Shown here: positions 24,454-32,985 of the stretch, piece by piece | Position numbering within the stretch: position 1 is the first letter of the stretch | Layout: every line of letters starts with the position of its first letter | Assembly: GCF_002119405.1 (NCBI RefSeq) | Contig: NZ_MTBG01000010.1 | Span: 1 to 64,000, forward strand | Origin: Pseudoruegeria sp. SK021 | GTDB lineage: Bacteria > Pseudomonadota > Alphaproteobacteria > Rhodobacterales > Rhodobacteraceae | Direction: 5' to 3' | DNA: 64,000 bases | Program-made: the position numbers and the translations under genes | The notes under the pieces: model-generated | What the model was told of the DNA's origin: nothing | The model's database searches: none | What the model saw: the letters and a program-made list of their open reading frames with translations, nothing else

Positions 24454-24621
24454 ATGGCGAAGCCTACCACAATCAAGATCCGCCTGAACTCGACCGCGGG
24501 AACCGGCCATTTCTATGTGACCAAGAAAAACGCCCGCACGATGACCGAGAAGATGGCGGTTAAGAAATATGACCCCGTTGTGCGCAAGCACGTGGAGTAT
24601 AAGGAAGGCAAGATTAAGTAA
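24454..24621 (+). CDS. rpmG: 50S ribosomal protein L33
   Basis: 55 residues ([40 protein letters not shown]), the proteobacterial L33 without the zinc-binding CXXC pairs. A GAGGAG ribosome site precedes the ATG at 24454. It is monocistronic, with its own promoter and a strong terminator. Confidence 0.97.
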   Translation: MAKPTTIKIRLNSTAGTGHFYVTKKNARTMTEKMAVKKYDPVVRKHVEYKEGKIK

Positions 24622-24643
24622 ATCTTGCTGATCCAACGATCTT

Positions 24644-24673
24644 AAAAGGCCGCGCAATTTGCGCGGCCTTTTT
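24644..24673 (+). terminator. Rho-independent terminator of rpmG
   Basis: AAAAGGCCGCGC (24644-24655) pairs with GCGCGGCCTTTT (24661-24672) around AATTT, and the T-run follows on the plus strand. Confidence 0.92.
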
Positions 24674-24924
24674 CGTTGGTCAATGGCAGTGTGGCTTATG
24701 GTTTTCGGAAACGCGGCAGGGGGTCTTTCGGAACCCCTCGGGCGCGTCATTGCGGACGCTGCACCCGAGAGTGGATGGAAGGGGCGGTCGCCCTGTGCTG
24801 GTCGGTCAGAGGGCAGGGCGGCGCCAGAGCGGCCCGCCGCATCGATCAGGCGACGGCAGGGCCGTTTTAGCGCCCGGTCATAAGTCCCATGTGCAGCGGT
24901 GCGGCCCCGCGGGTCTCTGCAACG

Positions 24925-24950
24925 AAAAAGGCCAGCCCGAAGGCTGGCCT
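24925..24950 (-). terminator. Rho-independent terminator of the BI-1 gene
   Basis: AGGCCAGCC (24929-24937) and GGCTGGCCT (24942-24950) form a 9-bp stem with a 4-base loop. On the minus strand it is followed by TTTTT, 25 bases past the stop at 24975. Confidence 0.9.
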
Positions 24951-24974
24951 GATCCAAGGTCTTTGGCGTCGCGA

Positions 24975-25757
24975 TTAGTTGCGGTTGCCCATAAATTGCA
25001 GCAAGAACATGAACATGTTCAGGAAATCGAGGTAGAGGCTAAGCGCGCCCATGATCGCCGATTTCCCGAGCCATTCCTGATCGCCCGTCGCAGCCATCTG
25101 CAGGTAGGTGTTCTTGATCTTCTGGGTGTCATACGCGGTCAGACCAGCAAAGATCAGCACGCCGATCACCGAGATCGCGAAAGACATGGCCGAAGACGCC
25201 ACGAACATATTGATGATCATCGCGACGAACAGGCCAACCAGACCCATCATCAGGAAGGTCCCCATCGCGCTGAGGTCTTTCTTGGTCGTGTAGCCGTACA
25301 GGCTGAGCGACGCGAAAGCGATCGAGGTCACGACGAATGTTGTCACGATCGACATGCCGGTGAAGACAAGGAAGATCGAACTGATCGACAGGCCCATGAC
25401 GGCGGCAAACGCATAGAACACGGTCTGCGCGGTCGCAGCCGACATCCGGTTGATACCGGCGCTAAAGCCAAACACGAAGGCCAGCGGCGCGAACATGATC
25501 ACCCATTTCAGCGGCGACATATAGAGCGCAGCGCCAAGGCTGGTCAGATAGGTGTCCGCGCCCATCTGCGCGACGGCACCGGTCGGATCACTGGTGACCG
25601 CAAGCCCGGACACCGCCCAAGAGACCAGCGCGGTGATCAGCATGCCGATCGACATGGTCGCGTAGACTTTGTTCATGTAAGCGCGAAGGCCTACGTCGAT
25701 TTGCGCTGTCCGGGTGCCTGCACCTGCGCCAGCCCGGATCGTTTGAAAATCAGCCAT
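24975..25757 (-). CDS. Bax inhibitor-1 / YccA family membrane protein
   Basis: 260 residues with seven membrane segments after a short soluble N-terminus. Family markers are MNKVYATMSIGMLITALVSW, the LxxxGY-like SLYGYTTKKDLSAMG, and the C-terminal YDTQKIKNTYLQMA followed by SLYLDFLNMFMFLLQFMGN. Bacterial homologues are pH-sensitive calcium-leak channels or interact with FtsH. The ATG at 25757 follows AGGAGGGA. It is monocistronic with its own terminator. Confidence 0.92.
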   Translation of the reverse strand: MADFQTIRAGAGAGTRTAQIDVGLRAYMNKVYATMSIGMLITALVSWAVSGLAVTSDPTGAVAQMGADTYLTSLGAALYMSPLKWVIMFAPLAFVFGFSAGINRMSAATAQTVFYAFAAVMGLSISSIFLVFTGMSIVTTFVVTSIAFASLSLYGYTTKKDLSAMGTFLMMGLVGLFVAMIINMFVASSAMSFAISVIGVLIFAGLTAYDTQKIKNTYLQMAATGDQEWLGKSAIMGALSLYLDFLNMFMFLLQFMGNRN

Positions 25758-26220
25758 TAATTCCCTCCTGAACATTCCTATGAACGGAGCACAAAACGGC
25801 ACCGTACTTGTCTTTGAATATCGGGAACCAGACCGCCTTTTTCAAGCAAGTGTTGTCGGAAATTAGATGAATTTACACGATTCTGCATGGTTTTTGGTGC
25901 CTTGCGTGGCGGGGTGTCTCAGAAGTGACCGCTCCCGTCAGCAGATGCGCCCTGAATCGTTTGGTTTTTGCGGGGCAAAGCATGCGGTCCATGGGCGATA
26001 AAGCCCGGGGTTTGCGCCAGCATGTTGTGGTTGCGGCGCGGACGGTCCGCAGGTGGGCTGCGCTCTTGTGCCCGAGTGGCAGCGAAAGTGGCACGGGCGG
26101 CATCTGTAAACCCTTTCTTTTTTGTGATGTCACGACTATCACCAATTGGAAATGGTGATACCTTCTTTGCCTTGGTCTGAAAGGCAACGGCGTGTGACAT
26201 GAGACGATAGGACCGGTGAT
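25758..26220. other. 463-bp intergenic region between BI-1 and LysR genes
   Basis: It contains both divergent promoters. Several overlapping frames exist (for example 25919-26200, minus), but none has a known family or codon bias, and I leave them out. The dyad at 26137-26160 is the only clear site. Confidence 0.45.
26137..26160. promoter_or_regulatory. Dyad-symmetric operator upstream of LysR gene
   Basis: TATCACCA (26137-26144) and TGGTGATA (26153-26160) are perfect inverted repeats 8 bases apart, 60 bases before the LysR start. Its size and place suit a LysR or another dimeric regulator. Confidence 0.5.
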
Positions 26221-27099
26221 ATGGTGCGTGCCCTTGATTTAACTGCCCTAAAATCCTTTGTGGCCGTTGCCGATGCCGGTGGGGTCACCCGGGCGGCGAA
26301 TCTGCTCAATCTGACGCAATCGGCGGTCTCTATGCAGATGAAGCGTCTGGAAGATTCGTTGGGTGTGGCGCTGCTCGACCGCACGGCGCGGACGGTCAGC
26401 CTGACCACGGCAGGCGAGCTTTTGCTGAGCTATGGCCGCCGGATGCTGGAAATGAACGATGAAATCGTCAGCCGTCTGACCGATACCCATTTTGAAGGAG
26501 AATTGGTTCTGGGCGTGCCACATGACCTGGTCTTTCCGCACATCCCGGCGATCATGCAGCGGTTTAACGCCGAATTTCCGCGCATGCGGGTGCAACTTTT
26601 GTCGTCCTACACCCGGTTCTTAAAGGAAAAGTACGCGCGTCGGGAATGCGACGTGATTCTGACCACGGAAGAAACCTATGGTGAGGATGGCGAGACGCTG
26701 ACGCATTTGCCGCTGGTCTGGGTGGGAGCGCCGGGCGGATCGGCGTGGAAGACCCGGCCGTTGCGTTTGGCGTTTGAGAAAGCCTGCATTTTCCGTGCGC
26801 CGGTTCAGGCGGCGTTGGATAAGGCTGGAATCGGCTGGGAAATTGCGGTCGAATCGGATTCTACCCGCACCATTGAGGTCAGCGTCTCGGCCGATCTGGC
26901 GGTTACCGCCATGATTGCGGGTATGGCCGCCACGTATCTCGAAGAGATCCCTGTTAAACACCATCTTCCGACGCTGCCGACCCGCCAAATCAACCTCTAT
27001 GTGTCGCGGCGGGACAAATCGCTGCCGCGGGACCGGATGGCTGACCTGTTGCGTCAGGCCTATACCTCGGCGGGTCAGTCCTTGGGGCGGGTGGCCTGA
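26221..27099 (+). CDS. LysR-family transcriptional regulator
   Basis: 292 residues. The N-terminal winged helix is typical (LTALKSFVAVADAGGVTRAA, LLNLTQSAVSMQMKRLEDSL), followed by the periplasmic-binding-like effector domain from about residue 90 (GELVLGVPHDLVFPHIPAIM). No neighbour reveals the ligand: the BI-1 gene is divergent 460 bases away and the reductase is convergent. The last 25 bases overlap the 3' end of the quinone reductase gene. Confidence 0.9.
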   Translation: MVRALDLTALKSFVAVADAGGVTRAANLLNLTQSAVSMQMKRLEDSLGVALLDRTARTVSLTTAGELLLSYGRRMLEMNDEIVSRLTDTHFEGELVLGVPHDLVFPHIPAIMQRFNAEFPRMRVQLLSSYTRFLKEKYARRECDVILTTEETYGEDGETLTHLPLVWVGAPGGSAWKTRPLRLAFEKACIFRAPVQAALDKAGIGWEIAVESDSTRTIEVSVSADLAVTAMIAGMAATYLEEIPVKHHLPTLPTRQINLYVSRRDKSLPRDRMADLLRQAYTSAGQSLGRVA

Positions 27100-28055
27100 A
27101 GCGAAACCACCACCTTGCCGGTGGAGCGGCGCGTGCGCAGCATCTCCATTGCCTCAGCAGCACGGTCCAGAGGCAACACCGCGTGAATCTGCGGCGACAA
27201 TGCCCCGTCCTGATACCAAGCCAAAAGGGTGGTCAGGCTGTCCGTCACGACCTCAGGCGCGAAGGCGAGATAGCCGCCCCAGTAAAGCCCATGCACTGTG
27301 ATGTTTTTGACCAGAATGTAATTTGCCGGGATTTGTGGGATTTGCCCGGCGGCAAACCCGATGACCAGATACCGCGCCCCGGGATTGCAGGCGCGCAACG
27401 CGGTGCTGAACAACGGATCGCCAACGGCGTCATAGACAACGTCGACACCGCCGAGCGCCTTTAAGGCGGTGCGCAAATCCGTGCGGTCGCTGTCCAGAAC
27501 CTCGTCGGCCCCGGCAGCCTTGGCGATCTCTAGCTTGGACGCGCCGCGGGCGCAGGCGATCACGCGCGCGCCCATCTTGTGCCCGATTTCGACCGCGGTC
27601 AGGCCAACGCCGCCAGCGGCCCCCAATACCAGCAGGGTCTCACCGGGCAACAGAGCGGCGCGATGCGCCAGCGCAAGGTGTGAGGTGCCATAGGCAATCT
27701 GAAACGCTGCGCCATGCTCATAGCTCATGTTTGGCGGCAGGGTGACGCAGCGGTCGGCGGGTACTGTGGCGTATTCTGCCAAGCCGCCATGTCCGGCCAC
27801 GACCGCCACCCGGGTGCCGGGTGCCGGACCCGAGACTGCGGAACCCCCTTTCGTCACTTCGCCCGCGAATTCCATTCCCAAGGTAAACGGGACCGGCGGT
27901 TTTTCCTGATAGGTCCCCTGAACCATCAGTAAATCTGCGAAATTCAAGCCGCAGGCGGCGACCCGAATTTGCACCTCATGGGGGGCGGGCTCGGGTCGGG
28001 GGCGCGTGACCAGTTGCGGGGGACTGCCGATTTTGTCCAATTCGAACGCGCGCAT
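27075..28055 (-). CDS. NADPH:quinone reductase-like zinc-free MDR protein
   Basis: 326 residues of the medium-chain dehydrogenase superfamily. The N-terminal GroES-like fold (VAACGLNFADLLMVQGTYQE) lacks catalytic zinc cysteines. The nucleotide-binding domain has LVLGAAGGVGLTAVEIGHKM, the AxxGxxG pattern. Members reduce quinones or enoyl substrates with NADPH. The start at 28055 is an ATG with AAGAGGGA just upstream. It overlaps the LysR gene tail to tail by 25 bases. Confidence 0.9.
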   Translation of the reverse strand: MRAFELDKIGSPPQLVTRPRPEPAPHEVQIRVAACGLNFADLLMVQGTYQEKPPVPFTLGMEFAGEVTKGGSAVSGPAPGTRVAVVAGHGGLAEYATVPADRCVTLPPNMSYEHGAAFQIAYGTSHLALAHRAALLPGETLLVLGAAGGVGLTAVEIGHKMGARVIACARGASKLEIAKAAGADEVLDSDRTDLRTALKALGGVDVVYDAVGDPLFSTALRACNPGARYLVIGFAAGQIPQIPANYILVKNITVHGLYWGGYLAFAPEVVTDSLTTLLAWYQDGALSPQIHAVLPLDRAAEAMEMLRTRRSTGKVVVSLQATRPKD

Positions 28056-28227
28056 GATGGTCCCTCTTTGTCCTCACTGATCTCAGTATAGCCTCTGGGA
28101 GACTATGGAAAAGGCTGCATGCTGGACCGGCGTTAAAGACGTTGTGCCGCGCAGCATGATTGTCGGGCGTGACATTGCGTCGGCTCAGCTTTAGCGTCCG
28201 GGCCAAACCAATCAGACGGATCATGGT

Positions 28228-29043
28228 ATGACTGAACAGGATGTGCAGGCTCAAAGCTTGCGGCGCACGGCGTATCGGCTTGCGGATGTGGCGCGCCGAA
28301 TTTCGCTGGAATATTTCCGAAACCCGGCGCTGGTCGCAGATAACAAGGCGGTTGGCGGCTTCGATCCGGTCACACAAGCGGATCGCGCCTGCGAACTGGC
28401 CATGCGTGAGGTTCTGGCGGCAGACCGGCCCGACGATGCAATTGAGGGCGAAGAATTCGGCCCCAAGTCAGGGACGTCGGGGTTGCGCTGGGTGCTGGAC
28501 CCAATTGACGGAACACGGGGGTTTCTTTCCGGCACGCCGACATGGGGCGTGCTGATTGCGGTTTGCGATGACACGGGTCCAATATTCGGTGTGATTGATC
28601 AGCCTTATATCGGCGAGCGCTTTGAGGGGGGCTTCGGCGGTGCACGTCTCAGCCGCGGCGCGGTCGAGACACCTTTGCGCACCCGAAACACCCAGAATTT
28701 GGCAGATGCGATCCTGTTTTCGACCTTTCCCGAAGTGGGCACCAAAGACGAAGGGGCCGCCTTTGCCACAGTTGCCCGGGCAGTCAAGTTGACGCGCTAT
28801 GGCATGGATTGTTACGCCTATGGGCTGATGGCTTTGGGACAGATCGATCTGGTCATTGAGGCCGGGTTGCAGCCCTATGATGTGCTGGCCCCGATCGCGG
28901 TGGTTGAAGCCGCGGGGGGGATTGTTACCGACTGGCAGGGTCGACCGGCCCATGGTGGTGGGCGGGTACTTGCCGCGGCAAATCCGGCGATCCATACGCA
29001 GGCGCTGGCCATGTTGTCGACCTGCCCAGAGGCCGCAGCATGA
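28228..29043 (+). CDS. hisN: Histidinol-phosphatase, inositol-monophosphatase type
   Basis: 271 residues of the IMPase superfamily. Metal-binding motifs are GEEFG, WVLDPIDGTRGFLSGTPTWG and YDVLAPIAVVEAAGG. The GTRGF variant and overall similarity fit HisN, which removes phosphate from L-histidinol phosphate in histidine synthesis in alphaproteobacteria lacking the HisB phosphatase domain. A generic inositol-phosphatase role cannot be excluded. The stop overlaps the next gene's start (ATGA). Confidence 0.8.
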   Translation: MTEQDVQAQSLRRTAYRLADVARRISLEYFRNPALVADNKAVGGFDPVTQADRACELAMREVLAADRPDDAIEGEEFGPKSGTSGLRWVLDPIDGTRGFLSGTPTWGVLIAVCDDTGPIFGVIDQPYIGERFEGGFGGARLSRGAVETPLRTRNTQNLADAILFSTFPEVGTKDEGAAFATVARAVKLTRYGMDCYAYGLMALGQIDLVIEAGLQPYDVLAPIAVVEAAGGIVTDWQGRPAHGGGRVLAAANPAIHTQALAMLSTCPEAAA

Positions 29044-30383
29044 GCGATTTGCTGATCCGGCGTGCACGCTGCGTTGTGACGATGGATGATGCGCGGCGCG
29101 AGCTTTCCGATGCCGATATCCTGTGCCGGGACGGCGTCATCGTCGCCATCGGGCAGGGGTTAGAGGCGGGGACCGCGCAGGTGGTGTCTGCCGAAGGCTG
29201 TCTGGTCACGCCGGGGTTGATCAACACCCATCACCATCTGTTCCAGACCCTGACCCGGGTCGTCCCGGCCGGGCAGGACGCATTGTTGTTCGGCTGGTTG
29301 AAGACTCTCTATCCGATCTGGGCACGGTTTGGGCCTGATGAAATCCGGACCTCGGCCCTGATTGGGCTGGCCGAATTGGCCTTGAGCGGCTGCTCGTTAA
29401 CGTCTGATCACCTGTATCTCTTTCCAAATGGCGCGCGTTTGGATGACAGCATCGATGCGGCGCAGCAGATCGGTGTTCGGCTGCTGGCGACGCGGGGTGC
29501 CATGAGCATCGGCGAATCTGACGGTGGGTTGCCCCCGGACAGTCTGGTCGAGGCGGAATCCGCCATCCTGAACGACTGTATCCGGGTGATCGACCGCTAT
29601 CATGATGCGGCACCGGGGGCGATGATCCAAGTCGGGGTGGCGCCCTGTTCGCCGTTTTCGGTCAGTCGCGAGTTGATGCGCGATGCGGCGATGCTGGCGC
29701 GGGATAAGGGCGTGCGGTTGCACACGCACTTGGCCGAGAACGACGAAGATATTGCGTATAGCCTTGCCAATTTCGGCTGCCGTCCCGGCCAATATGCCGA
29801 GGATCTGGGCTGGACCGGCGATGACGTCTGGCACGCGCATTGCGTTAAACTGGACGCGCATGAGATCGACTTGTTCGCCCGCAGTCGCACCGGTGTGGCC
29901 CATTGCCCCTGTTCGAATTGTCGGCTGGGGTCGGGCATTGCGCCGGTTCGCGCCATGCGAGACGCCGGCGTTCGGGTCGGTCTGGGCGTGGATGGATCGG
30001 CCAGCAACGATTCCGGCAACCTGTTGTCCGAGGCGCGGCAGGCGATGTTGCTGCAACGGGTGGCCAATGGCGCCGATGCGATGTCGGTGCGGGAAACTCT
30101 TGAGATCGCCACGCGGGGTGGCGCTGAGGTTTTGGGGCGGCAGGATTTGGGGCAGCTCAGTCTGGGGATGAGGGCCGATATCGCGGTCTGGGACATGACC
30201 GGCATTGAGGCGGCGGGGGCGTGGGACCCGGTGGCAGCCTTGCTGCTGTCCGGGCCGCTGCGGGTCCGCGATCTCTTTGTCGAGGGGCGCGCTGTGGTTT
30301 CCGGCGGTCAGCTTATGACGCTGGATCTTGCCCGCACGATTTCCGACCAAAACCGGCTAGTTGCCCGGTTAATGGACAACTAA
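29040..30383 (+). CDS. 8-oxoguanine deaminase-type amidohydrolase
   Basis: 447 residues of the TRZ/ATZ amidohydrolase group. Metal ligands are in GLINTHHHLFQTLTR, HTHLAEN and WHAHCVKLD, with the catalytic Asp in GLGVDGSASND. The sequence is of the type annotated 8-oxoguanine deaminase, which turns 8-oxoguanine into urate; atrazine-chlorohydrolase relatives share the fold. It is translationally coupled to hisN, an odd pairing. Family assignment is firm; the substrate is inferred. Confidence 0.8.
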   Translation: MSDLLIRRARCVVTMDDARRELSDADILCRDGVIVAIGQGLEAGTAQVVSAEGCLVTPGLINTHHHLFQTLTRVVPAGQDALLFGWLKTLYPIWARFGPDEIRTSALIGLAELALSGCSLTSDHLYLFPNGARLDDSIDAAQQIGVRLLATRGAMSIGESDGGLPPDSLVEAESAILNDCIRVIDRYHDAAPGAMIQVGVAPCSPFSVSRELMRDAAMLARDKGVRLHTHLAENDEDIAYSLANFGCRPGQYAEDLGWTGDDVWHAHCVKLDAHEIDLFARSRTGVAHCPCSNCRLGSGIAPVRAMRDAGVRVGLGVDGSASNDSGNLLSEARQAMLLQRVANGADAMSVRETLEIATRGGAEVLGRQDLGQLSLGMRADIAVWDMTGIEAAGAWDPVAALLLSGPLRVRDLFVEGRAVVSGGQLMTLDLARTISDQNRLVARLMDN

Positions 30384-30394
30384 TCTCCGCGAAA

Positions 30395-30434
30395 GGCGGT
30401 TTTTGGGATTTCACGTCGATACCCCAAAACCGCC
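30395..30434. terminator. Hairpin between convergent genes
   Basis: GGCGGTTTTTGGG (30395-30407) and CCCCAAAACCGCC (30422-30434) form a long stem with one mismatch. It lies 11 bases past the deaminase stop and 14 bases past the end of the convergent endopeptidase gene. It can serve both. Confidence 0.65.
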
Positions 30435-30448
30435 AGACGACACTGGTG

Positions 30449-31027
30449 TTAGCTGGACCAAGTCCGAACCGGGCCGGAATCCATATGTACGAAATTGGAT
30501 TTGTAGTACCGTCCGACACCGCCGGCAGACACGGCCGCTGCGGCCTTGGCCATTTGCGACACGCTGCGATTCTTCAGGCGTAAATCGGCGGCTTGGCCGT
30601 TCATGTGCAGCGATTTTTTCGCAACCCGGCTTGAGTTGCCGCGCAACATCGCATTGGTATGCGGCGTGCGGTACCCGGACAGAAGCAGATAGGGCTCGTC
30701 CACTTCCAAAAGCTTATGCGATGCGGCCATAATGTCGATGGCCCGGGGGTCGATGGCGATGGCCTTGTTCTCGCGCCAGTCGCGCATGAAATAGTTCACC
30801 TCGGCCAGCGCATCTTTCACATATTTGCCGTCGACCCAGTAAATCAGGTCAAGCGATTCTCCGGTTCGGCCGGAATACATGTTGATGCGTCGGATATCTC
30901 CTGCACCGCGAAGGAACCCGAATGCGTTGGCATACGTTGGGACTGCAACAACGGCGCTTGCCGCGAATGCCCCAAGAATGCCACGGCGTCGTAGGTCTGG
31001 CTGCCCCGCCTGACTTGAACGTTTCAT
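30449..31027 (-). CDS. YcbK/DUF882-family murein endopeptidase (MepK-like)
   Basis: 192 residues. The N-terminus has a twin-arginine motif (RRRGILGAFAASAVVAVPTY), so it is exported folded through Tat. The catalytic domain is peptidase M15-like: SGYRTPHTNAML, KSLHMNGQAADLRL with the HxxxxxxD zinc ligands, and SNFVHMDSGPVRTW. E. coli MepK cuts the 3-3 crosslinks of murein made by L,D-transpeptidases. The ATG at 31027 is preferred over 31102 because the Tat motif then sits near the N-terminus. It is divergent from an L,D-transpeptidase gene. Confidence 0.85.
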   Translation of the reverse strand: MKRSSQAGQPDLRRRGILGAFAASAVVAVPTYANAFGFLRGAGDIRRINMYSGRTGESLDLIYWVDGKYVKDALAEVNYFMRDWRENKAIAIDPRAIDIMAASHKLLEVDEPYLLLSGYRTPHTNAMLRGNSSRVAKKSLHMNGQAADLRLKNRSVSQMAKAAAAVSAGGVGRYYKSNFVHMDSGPVRTWSS

Positions 31028-31341
31028 ATCCTGACTGCCTCTTTTATTGGCTGAGTTTCCAGCCTTTATTAAGTTTCTGTCCCACCGCATCTTCCGTCGC
31101 ACAAGATCCGTATTCCGCCAACGAGTATACTGGGCCGCCGCCGCGAGAGTGGAAACTCGGCAAGAATTTGCCTATATGCTGCTTAAAATTGAGGCATTCG
31201 GTAACCATCTTTCGTTACCATCTTTCGTTGCAGATTTGAAACAGGGCGGTTTCGATCGTCACGTTGGCATTTTGTTTGCAGTACAAAGCTAAGAAGGAGT
31301 GAGACTACGGTGTTTGTGTGCCGACATTTCAAGGGACGACC
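31028..31341. other. Divergent promoter region of the two murein genes
   Basis: 314 bases, with no gene seen. It is more A+T-rich than its surroundings and must contain the promoters of both the endopeptidase and the transpeptidase. A near-direct repeat (ATCTTTCGTTACC then ATCTTTCGTTGCAG) lies at about 31207-31232. Confidence 0.5.
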
Positions 31342-32949
31342 ATGACTGCATTGTTTCCGAAAACCAGCATATTTCGTATCGTTGCGGCGTTTGTTTTAAG
31401 CCTTTCTTCGATGCCGGCGTTTGCCCAAGGTGCCGATGTGGCGCTGCGACAGGCGATTGCCGCTGAAGTGTCCTCCGATCCCGTCTTGACAACATTTTAT
31501 GAGGGGCGCGGCTATGCGCCGTTCTGGGTCGGTGACGCCCCGGTCGATGAGGTCAGGCTGCGGGAACTCATGATCGCATTGGACGGTGCTGGCTATCACG
31601 GTCTTCCGGTCGCTGCATATGACCCCGGCCGCTTGAGCAATATGGTGCGGTCGGCGCGCACAGTTGCGGACCAAGGCCGGGCCGATGCGATCCTCAGTCG
31701 GGCGTTTTTGGATTATGCGCAGGATGTCCAAAGTGGTGTTCTGAACCCGGTCCGGGTCAATGACGAAATCAAAAGAACCGCTCCCCGACGCGATCCACTG
31801 ACCACCCTCACGGCCTTTGAAAGCAGCGTCCCAAGCGCGTTTCTCAAGGCATTGCCGCCGCAATCGGCCAATTACGCCCGATTGATGGCTGACAAAATTC
31901 GTCTTGAGCGGCTCATTGATGCTGGCGGCTGGGGGGAAACTGTTCCCGGAACCAAGATGGAATATGGCCAATCCGGCCCGCAGATCGTTGCGCTGCGCAA
32001 TCGTTTGATTGCTATGGGCTATGCAAACCGAAGCCCCTCGGCCAGTTTTGACGATGCCTTGCGCAGCGCGGTTGCGGCATTCCAGGGCGATCATGGGTTG
32101 TTGCAGGATGGGGTGGTCGGCCCCGGCACGCTGGGCGAATTGAACACAAGCGCCGAAGCGCGGTTGCAGCAGGTCATCGTCGCGATGGAGCGGGAACGGT
32201 GGATGAATTTCCCGTTGGGGGACCGGTACATCTGGGTGAATATCCCCGATTTCCATGTTCGAATTATCGATAACGGGCGCACGACCTTTGAAACCCGCTC
32301 TGTTGTTGGGCAAAACCAATCGACGCACCGCACCCCTGAATTTTCGGATGTGATGGAATATATTGTCGTCAATCCAACGTGGAATGTGCCTCGCTCAATT
32401 ACGACACGGGAATACCTGCCGATGCTGCAGGCCAATCCGAACGCGGTGTCGCATTTGCAACTGCTCGATACTAACGGCACCCCGGTGGATCGGACGTCCA
32501 TCGATTTTACCAGCTACACTGCGCGGACCTTTCCGTTTCGCCTGAAAGAGCCACCAAGTGATGGAAACGCCTTGGGCAAGGTCAAGTTCATGTTTCCAAA
32601 CGCGAACAATATCTATCTGCATGACACCCCGTCCAAATCCCTATTTGCCCGTGAACAGCGCGCCTATAGCCACGGGTGTATCCGGCTTGGGGACCCGATG
32701 GATTTTGCCCATGCGCTGCTGGCGCGCCAGAGCGATAAACCCGAGGCGTTGATGCAGGCCAAGTTGAACACCAACCGCGAAACGGTGGTTAACCTTGAGC
32801 AATCGGTGCCAGTGCATCTGGTCTATCAGACCGCATTCACCCAAGCGAAAGGGCCGATTCAATTCCGTCGCGACGTCTATGGCCGCGATCAGCAGATCTT
32901 TGATGCCCTTGCACGCGCCGGGGTTTCCCTTCGTGCCGTCGGAGGGTAA
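31342..32949 (+). CDS. L,D-transpeptidase, YcbB/LdtD type
   Basis: 535 residues with a signal peptide (to about AFAQG). A helical scaffold domain comes first, then a peptidoglycan-binding domain (QIVALRNRLIAMGYANRSPS), then the YkuD catalytic domain with YLHDTPSKSLFAREQRAYSH and the nucleophile in SHGCIRLGDP (Cys446). This long multidomain layout is that of YcbB/LdtD, which makes 3-3 crosslinks in murein. AAGGGA precedes the ATG at 31342. Its neighbour encodes the hydrolase that cleaves the same bonds. Confidence 0.92.
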   Translation: MTALFPKTSIFRIVAAFVLSLSSMPAFAQGADVALRQAIAAEVSSDPVLTTFYEGRGYAPFWVGDAPVDEVRLRELMIALDGAGYHGLPVAAYDPGRLSNMVRSARTVADQGRADAILSRAFLDYAQDVQSGVLNPVRVNDEIKRTAPRRDPLTTLTAFESSVPSAFLKALPPQSANYARLMADKIRLERLIDAGGWGETVPGTKMEYGQSGPQIVALRNRLIAMGYANRSPSASFDDALRSAVAAFQGDHGLLQDGVVGPGTLGELNTSAEARLQQVIVAMERERWMNFPLGDRYIWVNIPDFHVRIIDNGRTTFETRSVVGQNQSTHRTPEFSDVMEYIVVNPTWNVPRSITTREYLPMLQANPNAVSHLQLLDTNGTPVDRTSIDFTSYTARTFPFRLKEPPSDGNALGKVKFMFPNANNIYLHDTPSKSLFAREQRAYSHGCIRLGDPMDFAHALLARQSDKPEALMQAKLNTNRETVVNLEQSVPVHLVYQTAFTQAKGPIQFRRDVYGRDQQIFDALARAGVSLRAVGG

Positions 32950-32985
32950 ACCTTCGACGATCTATGCGTCGCATGCGGGGACCCG

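Noticed and set aside
24750-25760. 336-codon plus-strand frame rich in His, Arg and Asp
   Set aside because: It is the antisense shadow of the Bax-inhibitor-1 gene, whose membrane pattern and terminator are clear.
25919-26200. Possible small gene between BI-1 and LysR genes, minus strand
   Set aside because: Start overlaps the dyad operator and LysR promoter area, and no family or good ribosome site is seen.
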